Assembly (NCBI GenBank): GCA_037976565.1
Contig: CP137679.1
Span: 24,716,761 to 24,780,760, forward strand
Origin: Mesocentrotus franciscanus
Taxonomy: Eukaryota > Echinodermata > Echinoidea > Camarodonta > Strongylocentrotidae
DNA length: 64,000 nt
Direction: 5' to 3'
Shown here: piece by piece, positions 11,577-22,400 of the stretch
How positions within the stretch are numbered: the stretch's first letter is position 1
How the letters are laid out: each line of letters begins with the position of its first letter
The notes under the pieces: model-generated
The model's input: the letters and a program-made list of their open reading frames with translations, nothing else
What the model was told of the DNA's origin: nothing
The model's database searches: none
Program-made: the position numbers and the translations under genes

Positions 11577-11772
11577 GATGATGCAGGACAAAACACTCCT
11601 AGAAGAAAAGATTAGACTTGCAGAAGAAGTTCTCTCATGTCAACTACCTAGATGACACGCCTTGATACTCAATTCCACCAGATGATGCAGGACAAGACAC
11701 TTCTAGAAGAAAAGATAAAACTTGCAGAAGAAGTTCTCTCATGTCAACAACATGAGCACCAAAATAGGTAGC
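11577..11772 (+). pseudogene. Two tandem copies of the last MLLE exon
   Basis: The 3' part of exon 11436-11551 is repeated twice with a 104-bp period (gatgatgcagg at 11473, 11577 and 11681). Each copy keeps a frame reading HQMMQDKTLLEEKI and AEEVLSCQ and ends in its own stop, but lacks the acceptor site and the MLLE motif. The copies therefore most likely lie in the 3' UTR. The third copy ends differently (SCQQHEHQNR then TAG). Confidence 0.85.
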
Positions 11773-11867
11773 CTAGCAGAGCCAAGGTAATATTAGAGCA
11801 CCTTAACCACCTTGCGTGTGGGATATGTGCTCTTTAAAATTGTCCAACATTATTATCCCCACGCCGA

Positions 11868-12345
11868 CGAAGTCGGAGGGGATATAGAAATGCTGCCGTC
11901 CTTCCTTCCTTCCGTCCTTCCGTTCGTAACAAATTTGGTTTCCGACCTATAACTTTAGTAATGTTTTACGGATTTTAATGAAGTTTGATATAAAGGTACA
12001 TGGTATCAAAAGTTCAATTTCCGAGTATGTAGGTCAAAGGTCATAGCTCATTTAATATGCGAATCTGGTTTCTGTTCGATAACTTTAGTAATGTCTGACG
12101 GATTTTAATCAAATTTGATATGAAGGTACAACTGTACATGGTATCAACACACAGCCTAAGTTCGATTTCGGAGTATGTAGGTCGAAGGTCATAGCTCATT
12201 AAATATGCGAATCTGGTTTCCGTTCGATAACTTTAGTAATGTTTGACGGATTTTAATGAAATTTGATGTCAAGGTTCATGGTATCAAACACAGCGTAAGT
12301 TTGATTGCGGAGTATGTAGGTCAGAGGTGAAAGATCATAGCTCAT
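11868..12345. repeat. Degenerate tandem repeat, three units of 130-150 bp
   Basis: It opens with ccccacgccgacgaagtcgg, then cataactttagtaatg-like blocks at about 11948, 12078 and 12226, each with gacggattttaat and gtatgtaggtc. It has the same architecture as 4853-5660: a short GC-rich hairpin leader, then degenerate units. Confidence 0.7.
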
Positions 12346-13121
12346 TAAATATGCAAAAACCTAATTATATATGTGAAAATGTGGTTTATAACTTCCTTGC
12401 CTAGTAATATGATAGTATAGTCTAATGGAGGTAACTTGTACTGATGTATATAGGCAATTTGTAACCTGCGAGGGGATGCTATGCTTTGCGTTGACTTGTT
12501 TGCTAATATATGCCAAATTTCATGAAGCAAAAAGAAAAATATACCCTTTAAGCACCCGAACCACTAAAGGCTTGTTCACATATGCTGTTGTAAACCAATA
12601 TTTTTGTTTAGCTCATCCGGGCCCGTTCGCCCGATGAACTTTTTTTGTTAGCTGCGTGTAACAAAGGTCGTTCATGTACTCACTTATATCTGTGTGTTAT
12701 AAGATATTATATACTTCATACATAGATTGCCATTCACTGATTGGTCAAAACTATATCACTTGACAAGGAGCATTTCGATCTATCATTGCGTCAGAGGGTT
12801 TGATAGTACTATCAAACCCTGTGATAGGACTCCTAACCCCTCCGCGACTTTTGCACACACAAATGCCTCCAGCGCTAACTTGCGCGGTGTCAGCTAGCTA
12901 GGCCATAGGGCGCTCACGTACTGCAATTTACGCGGAGCCGCAGTGACTGCAGTACCTGTATTGCGCCAGCTAAACATATTTACATCCTTCTATGTTTCAT
13001 TTGGTCTACTTGTAAAAATTCCCCACGGGTATTAAAATTAAACTGTTGTGATCGATGAATGAAACATTGAATGATGTAAATATGACCTACAGCTAGACGT
13101 ATTCATGAATCAATGAAAAGG
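12346..13121. other. Intergenic stretch with short palindromes
   Basis: No coding exon recognised. A perfect 26-base palindrome lies at 12795-12820 (agggtttgatagt and its complement), and catccgggcccgttcgcccgatg at 12614-12636 forms a short hairpin. Confidence 0.5.
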
Positions 13122-13311
13122 ATGAGGTATATAAAACAAATATGGACTGCTCTGATGGAGGTTGAAATTATCACTCCCTCTGTGGTGTTCATACCGGTCC
13201 TTCTATCACCCCGAGGCGAAGCCGAGGAAGATAGAAGGGCAGGTATGAACAGCACCTTGGGAGTGATAAGTTCCACCATCATCCTCATGAGCAGTCAATA
13301 TTTGTATACCA
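13122..13311. mobile_element. Near-perfect hairpin element with cgaggcgaagccgag loop
   Basis: Arms of about 85 bases pair with few mismatches: tatataaaacaaatat at the left with atatttgtata at the right, and ggtgttcatacc with ggtatgaacagcacc. The loop reads ccgaggcgaagccgagg. A second hairpin with a similar loop lies at 17771-17925. Confidence 0.7.
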
Positions 13312-13690
13312 AAAAATGTGAAGTGTAATAATACTGTATGCTTATAAAGTACGCCTTAAAACGATATATGTGAATGATACCTTCAAAATACCTGTACCTC
13401 TTAAATATGGGGTCCCGTGCATTGAAAGTTTGTGTGTGCTAACTTGGGGATGCCTCGCATGATACTGAATAGAAATTACATGTAGATCTGTGGAATTATT
13501 GTTGAAAGCTTTCTTGTACATCCATATGAAACAATGGAAATGTGTGAGGTATGCCATTCACTGTGATTACGCTTGAAGTAATTTCATTTGTACAAATTTC
13601 TGCCTGTATAATCCTACTGCCGATCACCCTCTGGACTAATTTGTCAATATTGTGAATATTGTGATGAGTAAACATGTAACTTCAGTATGT

Positions 13691-14106
13691 GAAGAGCTCG
13701 GTTCCAAAAGGTACTACATCCATAAATCCAAGTTCTGAGAAAAACACGTCTTTTAATTATCACAGTTAGCAATGTCAGTTTGAATGATACTTTGGCTGGT
13801 TATACTATTGTAGGATAAAAGTATAAAGCCGCTCTTTAAAAAAATCTAAGCCTGCACAAATAGTTTTCATGAAGTTATGTTTTTTAACTTTTGTGGATGT
13901 AGTACCTTTTGGAACCGAAATTGGATGTAGTACTTTTTGGAACTGAAAATCTTGCATACCGGTACTGTATACAAGTTACAATGCATAACTTGAATGGATA
14001 TAGTACCTTTTGGAACCGAACTGATTTTTAAATGCCATTTTTAACTTTTATTTTTGGAATTTTTATAAAAATGGATGTAGTACCTTTTGGAACCAAGCTC
14101 TTCATA
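13691..14106. mobile_element. MITE with repeated ggatgtagtacctttt blocks
   Basis: The ends gaagagctcggttccaaaag and, inverted, gaagagcttggttccaaaag form a TIR of at least 30 bases. The inverted-end sequence ggatgtagtaccttttggaacc occurs three more times inside in direct orientation (about 13895, 13922, 13997). atgt on both flanks may be a target duplication. Confidence 0.75.
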
Positions 14107-14149
14107 TGTGCATAGAAAAGAACCAAGATGTTGAAAATATATATAGTGA

Positions 14150-14450
14150 AGGGGGGAGGTGGATGGAAGTTTGGGTTAAAAAGTACCTATAAGATCCATA
14201 TGCATGTACATGTATGTGCATAGAGAATCAAGACAAGAGGGTTAATGAAATATGGAGAAGGGGGATGGAAGTTGGGGTTAAATAGTACCTATAAGATCCA
14301 TTCATATGCATGTACATGTATGTGCATAGAGAATCAAGACAAGAGGGTTAATGAAATATGAAGGGGGTGGAAGTTGGGGTTAAATAGTACCTATATTACA
14401 TGTAGATCCATGTACATGTATGTGCATAGACAAACAAGAGGGTGAATGAA
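14150..14450. repeat. Three tandem units of about 102 bp
   Basis: ggatggaagttggggttaaa recurs at 14161, 14263 and about 14365, each followed by agtacctat, catgtacatgtatgtgcata and gagggttaatgaaat. Confidence 0.8.
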
Positions 14451-15664
14451 ATGTGGGAGAGGAGGTGGGAGAGGAGGTGGAATGGGGATATTTACTTTAC
14501 AAAATCAAACTACTGAGCAAAAGGACTAATGATGAAATTATGGCTACTCTGTTTGTTTCTAGTACTTTAATAAATCAAGCTGTGGTCTTACATTGCAAAT
14601 ATAACATTCATAAACTAAGATGTACATATAATTATCAATAAATATATATACACATATTTCTATCAGGAAAAAAAAAATCTGGTTACTTGTGTCATTTTAT
14701 TGTCTACCATTGCCTGTGCTAAAAATATATTTGTTTCTTTAAGTGCTCAGCATGATATCTACAATAAATTTAACTATTTGCAAGTAATTGCAAGTACATC
14801 TGTAAATAAAGATGAAATACAATGTTAATACTCATAAATCTCCTTAATAAAAAGTTGAAAAACTTAGTGAAATGAATGATATCCTGTTGGTCCTGTGGTA
14901 ACGCACAGTGTCATGGTGACAAGCACGCTTAGAATGTACACTAAAGGCTTGTTCAGATATGTTGTGATAAACTGCCCCAAAATTCTTTTTTCAGGTACCG
15001 GTACTTGAATGCCAACTGAGCTCTGTGTTATAAGATACAGAAATTACACTTTACGTCAAAATTTTTTTTTTATAAAGCTTGCCGCGTCGTGTCTGAACAA
15101 GCCTCGACTTTGGTCACAGAGAAATTCAAGCTACATTGTATACTAAGGATATAAAAAGCACAAGCTTATATACATGTGCTAAAATATGGACCCTGTGAAA
15201 TTAAATAAATTATAAAGATACAACACCATGTTATACAGAGCTTGACTTCCATTTATAAGTATACAATTCACAGGAATATAGAACTTGCCCGTGCACCTAC
15301 TTTACTTCATCAAACTAGTACATTTCAGGCTCTGAAGATCTAGCCTACTGCCAGATGGATTGGATTTTCCTTGCTATTACTGAAATGATTGTACCATGTC
15401 GGGGAAAAAAGTGGACTACTTTATGTAATCTGCTTTTCTAGTTTTTCCATGTACATGATATTCAAGCTCAGTAAACTTCAGATTACATGGGCAGTAATGA
15501 TTGAAAACCCAATTGAGCTTGGAACCCGCCAGTACGTCAAATCTTGCACTTTATTCATCTTTACACGATTACAAAGCGAGCGGGTGACATTACAATTATG
15601 ACAAGTACAGAAAAGGTAACTTCACATATGAAGCTTCTTAGAATGTAGAATGCATGAGCAGTTA
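14451..15664. other. Intergenic, nothing recognised
   Basis: AT-rich sequence without a convincing exon, RNA gene or repeat. Confidence 0.5.
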
Positions 15665-15815
15665 CAGGGCAATGTTTCATGAAAATTGTTATCAATAACA
15701 AATGTTAAATTTTTAAGACAATTTTGTTCTCATCCAATCATATGCCACGATTTCAGTAGCTTATAACAGTTATTGTAACTTTTTCTTGATAACAAGTTTT
15801 ATAAAAATGGGGCTC
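15665..15815. mobile_element. MITE family B, diverged copy
   Basis: tgtttcatgaaaattgttat at the left pairs with ataacaagttttataaaaat at the right. Inner blocks (ccaatcatatgccacgattt, cttataacagttattgtaac) match the copies at 18391-18536 and 48712-48858. Confidence 0.7.
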
Positions 15816-16087
15816 AGGTATGGTACAGGGAATGTACATGTACACTAGCTGGAAAAGAAGAGTTGCAAGATAAGCATCTTGTTGAAAAATGAAATTCTCA
15901 AACTTCTATTTGCACTAAACCAAAAAAAAAGATATAATAACTTATTACACTGTAGATGGTAACCATTGTTTCACCTTGATTTAGCTAAGAAATCTTGGTG
16001 GTAACATAATATTTAGTTATATATATATAGATGCACTATAATGTACTGTAGTCGAACAACTTGCTCAGTAAGGTCACTCAGCAAAAT

Positions 16088-16600
16088 GTAGTGGCACGAA
16101 AAGACACGTCCGGAACGCAAAATGCGTAACGGTAATTGTTGAAAATCATGGTTTTATCACACTGAGATAGAACCATATCATTAGGATATTAAGCTGGTCT
16201 GGTACATACATATACTATCTTGACCTAAACTTTCAGTCAGGTATGTCAAAAAAGAACTTTTCACCAAGTAAACAGACATCACTAATTGGTATGCCTTTTG
16301 CGTTCCGACGTGTCTATTCGTGCTACTACGTTTTACTACAAATGTAGTGGCACAAAAAGACGAGTCTAGAACGCGAAATGCATAATTCTTGAAAATGATG
16401 ATTTTGTCACACAGAGGTAGAACCACATCGTTGGGATATTGAGCCGGTACATACATGTACTATCTTCATTAGGCTCAATGTTACCTAAACTTTCAGTCAG
16501 GTACATGTATGTCAAAAAAAGAACTTTTCACCAAGTAGAAAGACATCACTAACTAGTATGCCTTATGCATTCCGACGTGTCTATTCGTGCTATAATATTT
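16088..16600. mobile_element. Two tandem copies of one inverted-repeat element
   Basis: Unit 1 (16088-16330) and unit 2 (16344-16600) share most of their sequence, including gtcacacagaggtagaacca-like and ctttcagtcaggta blocks. Each unit is bounded by tagtggcacgaaaagacacg and its inverse (cgtgtctattcgtgctac). Head-to-tail copies of one MITE are less common than dispersed ones. Confidence 0.8.
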
Positions 16601-17770
16601 TGCTAAGCTACCTACATTGAAAGACACATGCACCAGCAACAATTGCTGTGATAAATTTCTAACATTAAAAAATGTCTTAGCTTCTACCTTGGTCCCTACA
16701 TTATTCCTCATCCTAAACCTAACCCCTAAACCTTAAACCTAACTTTAATCCATTCATGACTGTCACTACAAACCTACATTTTTGATAAAATAAAAGAGCA
16801 AATAGCAATTGTCAGATCACCCTCTAAAAGGGCACTTATATGATAATAGTCAAACTTCACTGATTGTAATATTTACGCTGAATTCAACAACATTTGACTC
16901 TTTAAGTAGACAAAAACAAATACATGGACATGCCAATAACATTCACTTGACATTTCCATGCACAAATACCTTCATGAACTTGACTTGACTAGTCTACATT
17001 ACGTTCACACATCCAGAGCAAGGCATAATATAAACATAAAAATGCTCCTTTGGCTGAATCCTACTCCTGCATTGCATAGAAAAAATCAACATACATGTAA
17101 ATAAGAATGCTTTAATAGAAAGAAAATGGAATATTAGCTTTTAACGAAGACGTTGATTGCACTATCCTATATTGATAGGCACAAATATTTACAAATGAGT
17201 ATGCAAAACCTACATTTATACCCCTTCACATTGGAATTAAGAAAATAGATAAATTTGTATACCGGTACCAGATAATATAATTGTGTGAGTATTTAATAAC
17301 AATATGCTTATCAATTTGCGTACATGTATCTTAATTCTAGATAACATAAAGTTACGACATTAGTGAACATGTATAACTGTACCACAATACAAAATACCCA
17401 GTTTCTATGCAGGTTAAGGAGAGTTCTGGTCAAAAGAATATTTATATCGGACACCAGTGAAAGCCACGTGTATTCCTAATTCATAGATTTTTGCGTAGCA
17501 TTGTGTACACAATACACATCATTTTCAGGCTAAATAGTTATTCATTCAACAATTTATAAAGATTAATTGGTTTTCTAAATCTCTCTGTATACTAATTCTT
17601 GTACATAATGTATATACCAATTTGCAGAAAGAAAACAAGTTTCACTCTGTAGCCATTGAAACCACTCCACATATGGAATAGTGTATCTTTTTTTTGTAGG
17701 TAGAGCTGAATGTAAACGGGCAAGTCCTAGGATTTCTGTCCCATAAATGTACATTACCGGCCACATTGAA
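16601..17770. other. Intergenic, nothing coding recognised
   Basis: A short degenerate stretch of taaacctaacccctaaac type lies at about 16715-16745; it is not a true telomere array. Otherwise featureless AT-rich sequence. Confidence 0.5.
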
Positions 17771-17925
17771 TATTTATACAGGTATAATATTGGATGGCTT
17801 TGAGTGTGATACAAGAATATATTGCTCGAGCAATGACAATATTGAACGAGTCGGAGACGAGTCCAATATTGTCATAGAGGGAGCAATATATTCTTGTATC
17901 ACACAAAAACAAAGCCATACAATAT
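17771..17925. mobile_element. Hairpin element with cgagtcggagacgag loop
   Basis: gtgatacaagaatatattgc pairs with gcaatatattcttgtatcac, and caatattg with caatattg nearer the loop. The loop follows the pattern CGAGnCGnAGnCGAG, as at 13122-13311, although the arms differ. Confidence 0.7.
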
Positions 17926-18390
17926 TATTATTATTATCCATATCAGGCCGACTAGCGAAATAACAAAATTTGACTTACCTCTGCAAATATTGCTTTGTTT
18001 TCGTGTGATATCGATATGACATCGATATCGTTAGTTGAAGTTCCTGGATGACTGAGCAATACGAAAACAATATTGGTCAGTCATCCGGTACTGCGCTAAA
18101 GATATTGAATACACTGATTTATTGTACCACTTGGAAGTCTTGTATAGATAATAATGTAAGATACTGCTATCTGATGATTGCATGAAGTAAATGGCCTTAC
18201 AATAGCTGGGATCTGACCAAATCCTTAGGGAGAATAGGAGTTTCAATGCTTATTACATTTGTATGTTCCTAAAGACATGAAATGTCATAACGTATGTCAC
18301 AAAGAATGACCGAACAGCTTGGACGAGCCCAGACAATCAACATAGATCACAGTGTTATAATGAATACAGATTAACACGTCATCAGATTAG
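17926..18390. other. Intergenic, nothing recognised
   Basis: No supported feature apart from a short near-palindrome gatatcgatatgacatcgatatc at about 18007. Confidence 0.4.
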
Positions 18391-18536
18391 GGTCCTGTTT
18401 CATAAAACTTGTTACCGGTAACAAGTTACAATAACTGTTATAAGCTACTGAAATCGTGGCATCTGATTGGCTGAGAGCTAAGTTGTAACAGAATTTCAGC
18501 ATTTGTTATTGATAACAGGTTTATGAAACAGGGCCC
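18391..18536. mobile_element. MITE family B, well preserved copy
   Basis: ggtcctgtttcataaaactt at the left and ggtttatgaaacagggccc at the right are inverted repeats. The centre contains catctgattggctgagagc, which is shared almost exactly with 48712-48858. Confidence 0.8.
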
Positions 18537-19234
18537 AGCAGTAAGTAAACAATCAAGCCCATCATCATTTATTTGAATAGATTTCATTCTTGAAGACACA
18601 TCTGGTGAAAACAAGTAAGCATTCTTTTAAACACAGCAAGTGTGATGAAGAAGCCGCCATTGTACAGTGATTTTTTTGGCCTAAATCACTGGCTTTATAT
18701 ATAGTCAATGTGCACCATATATATCATATATATATATATATACCAACATGCTATGTATTCAATACATGATATGCATAATAAGCTTGCCTACATGCTACAT
18801 CCTAACATTTTACTCTCTGAGGCAGGCCCTCATACATGTACATTGTACAATTTAACTACATGTACATGTAGTATGTACTCTCTACTCACAATGGAAATCT
18901 TCAGAAGAATTTTGTCGAAACATAAATATACATCAATCATCACATAAAATTTGTGTGGAATATATAAATCGATGGAATAAGCAACAATACAATATGATTC
19001 ATATGAAGCACAGGAAATATTACACCAATCAGAAGTTTAAAGCCTACCTAGATTTAGAGAAATTTAATGTAGAGATTGAACTAAGTACAGAATGCCACAA
19101 TTTGCGTATTAAGGACCCTGTCGGAAGTGAAAAATGAAATAGATGAATTATATATCAACGGAAAGCTTATATTAAAGCACCTAGATGTGTGCATCCCTTT
19201 ATGTGTACATTACCAGTAAGTATGAGATGAATCA
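18537..19234. other. Region downstream of ZDHHC12
   Basis: Contains an (at)n run at about 18719-18742 and several tacatgta palindromes. No coding exon is recognised. Confidence 0.5.
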
Positions 19235-19390
19235 GCGGTATGGGTCCGGAGAAAATAAAACATAATCCACTTTTTTAAGATCATTGTACCTCACCAGCAT
19301 GATGTCCCATCTGTGATACACTCAATAGCCAAAGAACTTGAGGACAATGTGGCATTGTCCTTCATCAAACGGTTCATCTACACATGTATA
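19235..19390 (-). pseudogene. Decayed duplicate of the ZDHHC12 last exon
   Basis: On the minus strand this reads EPFDEG, then VLKFFGY, a stop, then RWDIMLVRYNDLKK. The real exon has NPFDEG, LKFFCY and [13 protein letters not shown]. Flanking 3' sequence (ggagaaaataaa) is also duplicated, at an offset of about 200-218 bases. It lies just downstream of the real stop codon and is presumably 3' UTR. Confidence 0.8.
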
Positions 19391-19479
19391 TCCCTTTATA
19401 ATATGTTGATTGGCAGAAAGTATTAAAGGAATGGACAGTACGGGCATTGGAGAAAATAAATAATCCGTAGGGTTAAGTC

Positions 19480-22400
19480 TTATGAGGCATTCTTAAGATC
19501 GCTGTACTTCACGAGCATGACATCCCAGCTGCGGTACGGGCAGTAGCAAAAGAACTTGAGGAAATTGCAACAGTATCCCTCATCAAACGGGTTCACAGAC
19601 TCGTCCAGGTTCCGAAGATACGTGATACGATGCCGAGACATGAATTCCCACGTGGTTTGGTTTGTGAAGAGCATAAAGGTGTGACAACAGAGAAGCGAGA
19701 TGACAGCCGCTGCGCCGATGCTTAGCACCAACATGCAGATCAGATAGAGGGCGTTGGAGCGTAACCAGTCCTGGATGGTGGGATGCCAGTGGAACCCACC
19801 CCTGAAGGAGAAAACAGATGATATTGGAGGTAAGGAGCATGCTATAAAAGCAATAGGCAAAATCATCTGCATGTATGGAATGAGCAGGGCTCCACATTGC
19901 CAAACTTTAATAAGGGGGGGGGGGCTCAATCAAGGAAAAACGTTCAGAAAATAGGGTCCAGCTGGATCTCTTGACACAATTGATGAAAAGAAGTCATTGT
20001 GATCTTTAGAGGACTATCTGACCTAGGGTCATGGTAAATGTTGACCTAGGGTCATGGTAAATGTTGATCAGGAAGATCTACAAATGTATTTACATAATAC
20101 ATTAAAAACAAGTATTAAAGTTCTGTTAACTAGATTTCAAAATTTTGTTCATGAGGGCTACTTTTGAGTCACATCACTCTGTTCAGAGATTTCACACATA
20201 ATATGATCAAGAATAACATCTGTTCAGCAAGCAGACTATCATTGGATATAGTGGACATGGGCCATTCTTACTCTCAACACACGCATCATACAAAGTGCTT
20301 TTCATGGCTCAGAAGATGAGAGTTGCTTGACAGTGGAGAAAAAAAAAAAAAAAACCTATAATTCCAGATTTCAGGTTATAGTTCCTATCAGTAAGCCCTT
20401 GTTGCTCTGCAAACACACGCACATAAAAAAAAACCCCACCTACCATGTAATTCTAATACCCCAGATGATGAGTGTTGCTTGACAGAGGAGAAAGAACCAG
20501 AAGAATCTATGATTACGTTCCCCTACACAGTTCTCTAGCCACGGGCAATGGTGATCAAATCTTCGAACGCACCTCCCGCAGTCCTCACAGTGTTTTGTCC
20601 TCACTGGTTGCTATTTGGATACAAACAAAAGTACATCAAGTAAACATTACCACAAAATACATGGATGCCTACCTTCATAGGGAAATCCAACCTTGATAGC
20701 AAAAAATATGAAAAAGTTATGAATTTTTGAAATTTGTAATCACTATAGGTTTGGGCTCTTCAATTGGCTGGATTTGATAATGTCTCAGTACAACTTTCCC
20801 ATTTTTTTCAACACACAAAATGACTAAAATTTCTCAGAAATGTATGACTCTGGAGGGTCTTTTCCCTTTAGAGGACCTATGATAATATCATAATCATTTT
20901 TGAGTAGTGCCCCAAGGGAGAGGACACATAGGAGAAAAAGAGAAATTAATAATATTTTGTACACGACAATAGGTAGAGTTATCCGCGACTACGTCACAAT
21001 ACACTAACCAAACTGCAAATTTGAGATTCACATAGATTTACTGATCTTATATTTCAAACATTCATAACTTTCTCATTTTTGGTCCAATTTGTTTCAAACT
21101 TCCGCCATTGTGTTTATCTTATTTCCTGCTTTCATGCCAATGAACTTATTACATGGGTTGGATTGCCTTTAAGTTTATTATAGAAGACATTCCACAGATC
21201 ATGATTGAAAAGAGCGAGTGGAACCAAAGAATGGACTCCATGATCTCAGCTGCGGCCATCACATGATGATGATGATTACACGTACATGAATAATGATAGT
21301 CTAGGAATAATTACACCCTTATCAATAGTACACTGGACTAAAAAACCACAGACAGAGGATGGTCAGAATATGCAAAAATTGAATATCAGTTCAGTGAGAA
21401 AGCATGCTCAAGGAAAGAAGGTATACACCGAACCACGATCTTGGCTGGTTAAATTGTGCAATCACTGGAAACCCAACATAAACGACTATCACTGTTTCAT
21501 GTGGAAGCTCTCTCAAAGACATATTGGATTCATCAAGCCAAAAAGAAATACAATCAACTGTGGCCAATTAATTGGGGATCAGTCAATACCTATTTAATTG
21601 AATACATTTGCACAAACTCTACATGTAAGAACGATGTGAGCATATTTTTAGTCACTTATGTCTCCATAAACTGACATTTCATGGTTTCCCCTACAATTTT
21701 TCAGAGATTGCCCGGGGAGGCAACTTAGACAACAAGTGTAACAGGATTAGGTGGTTGCCGACACTGCCACCCACGCAACTGTTCATTTTGAGTCCTGAAT
21801 ATAAAATAGAAAAAACATAGTACTTACCTTGATGTTACAGTAGCTACACTTCCTTTGTGCTTGATCTTTTTTCTTTTTCTCTTTCACCATCTTCTGTGTC
21901 TCATCCTTATCTTCACCTCCAGAATCCTCTGCTGTTTCTTCTTCATCACTAGAATCCACATGGCTCCATCCATTCTACGGATGTAACAAGAAAACCATGG
22001 TCAACATGATCTCATCCATTCATGCCACATGTGCGATAACCTTTTTACCATTGGGCCATTGGCAGATCATGGCCTAGGTATAAAAGTACAACAATCTTTG
22101 GGCCTTAACTACAAGATTAAGCTTTATATACATGTAGCTGTACATCTAAAATATACCAATGACCTGAAAAACTAATTGTGTACAGCTAGAATAAATAGAA
22201 TCAACCTCAAAAAACCTTCACCCAGCTTTCTACGGGCCAACTATTAAGGAGTATAAAGAAAAAAATAACAAAATAACAAAACTGAGCACATGGAACCCAA
22301 GTCAGACTCGTGTTCCATGTGGGCCATATTAGGGACTTTTAGATTTTACACGACGAGCGTGGACTGCCACGGTGACATCCTTTTAAGGTAATGTGACGTC

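Noticed and set aside
16710..16745. Interstitial telomere repeat (also 48500-48590 on the other strand)
   Set aside because: Only degenerate aaccctaa-like words are present, with no regular TTAGGG array.
18955..19137. 60-codon plus-strand frame downstream of ZDHHC12
   Set aside because: AT-rich, no family resemblance, no splice or promoter support.
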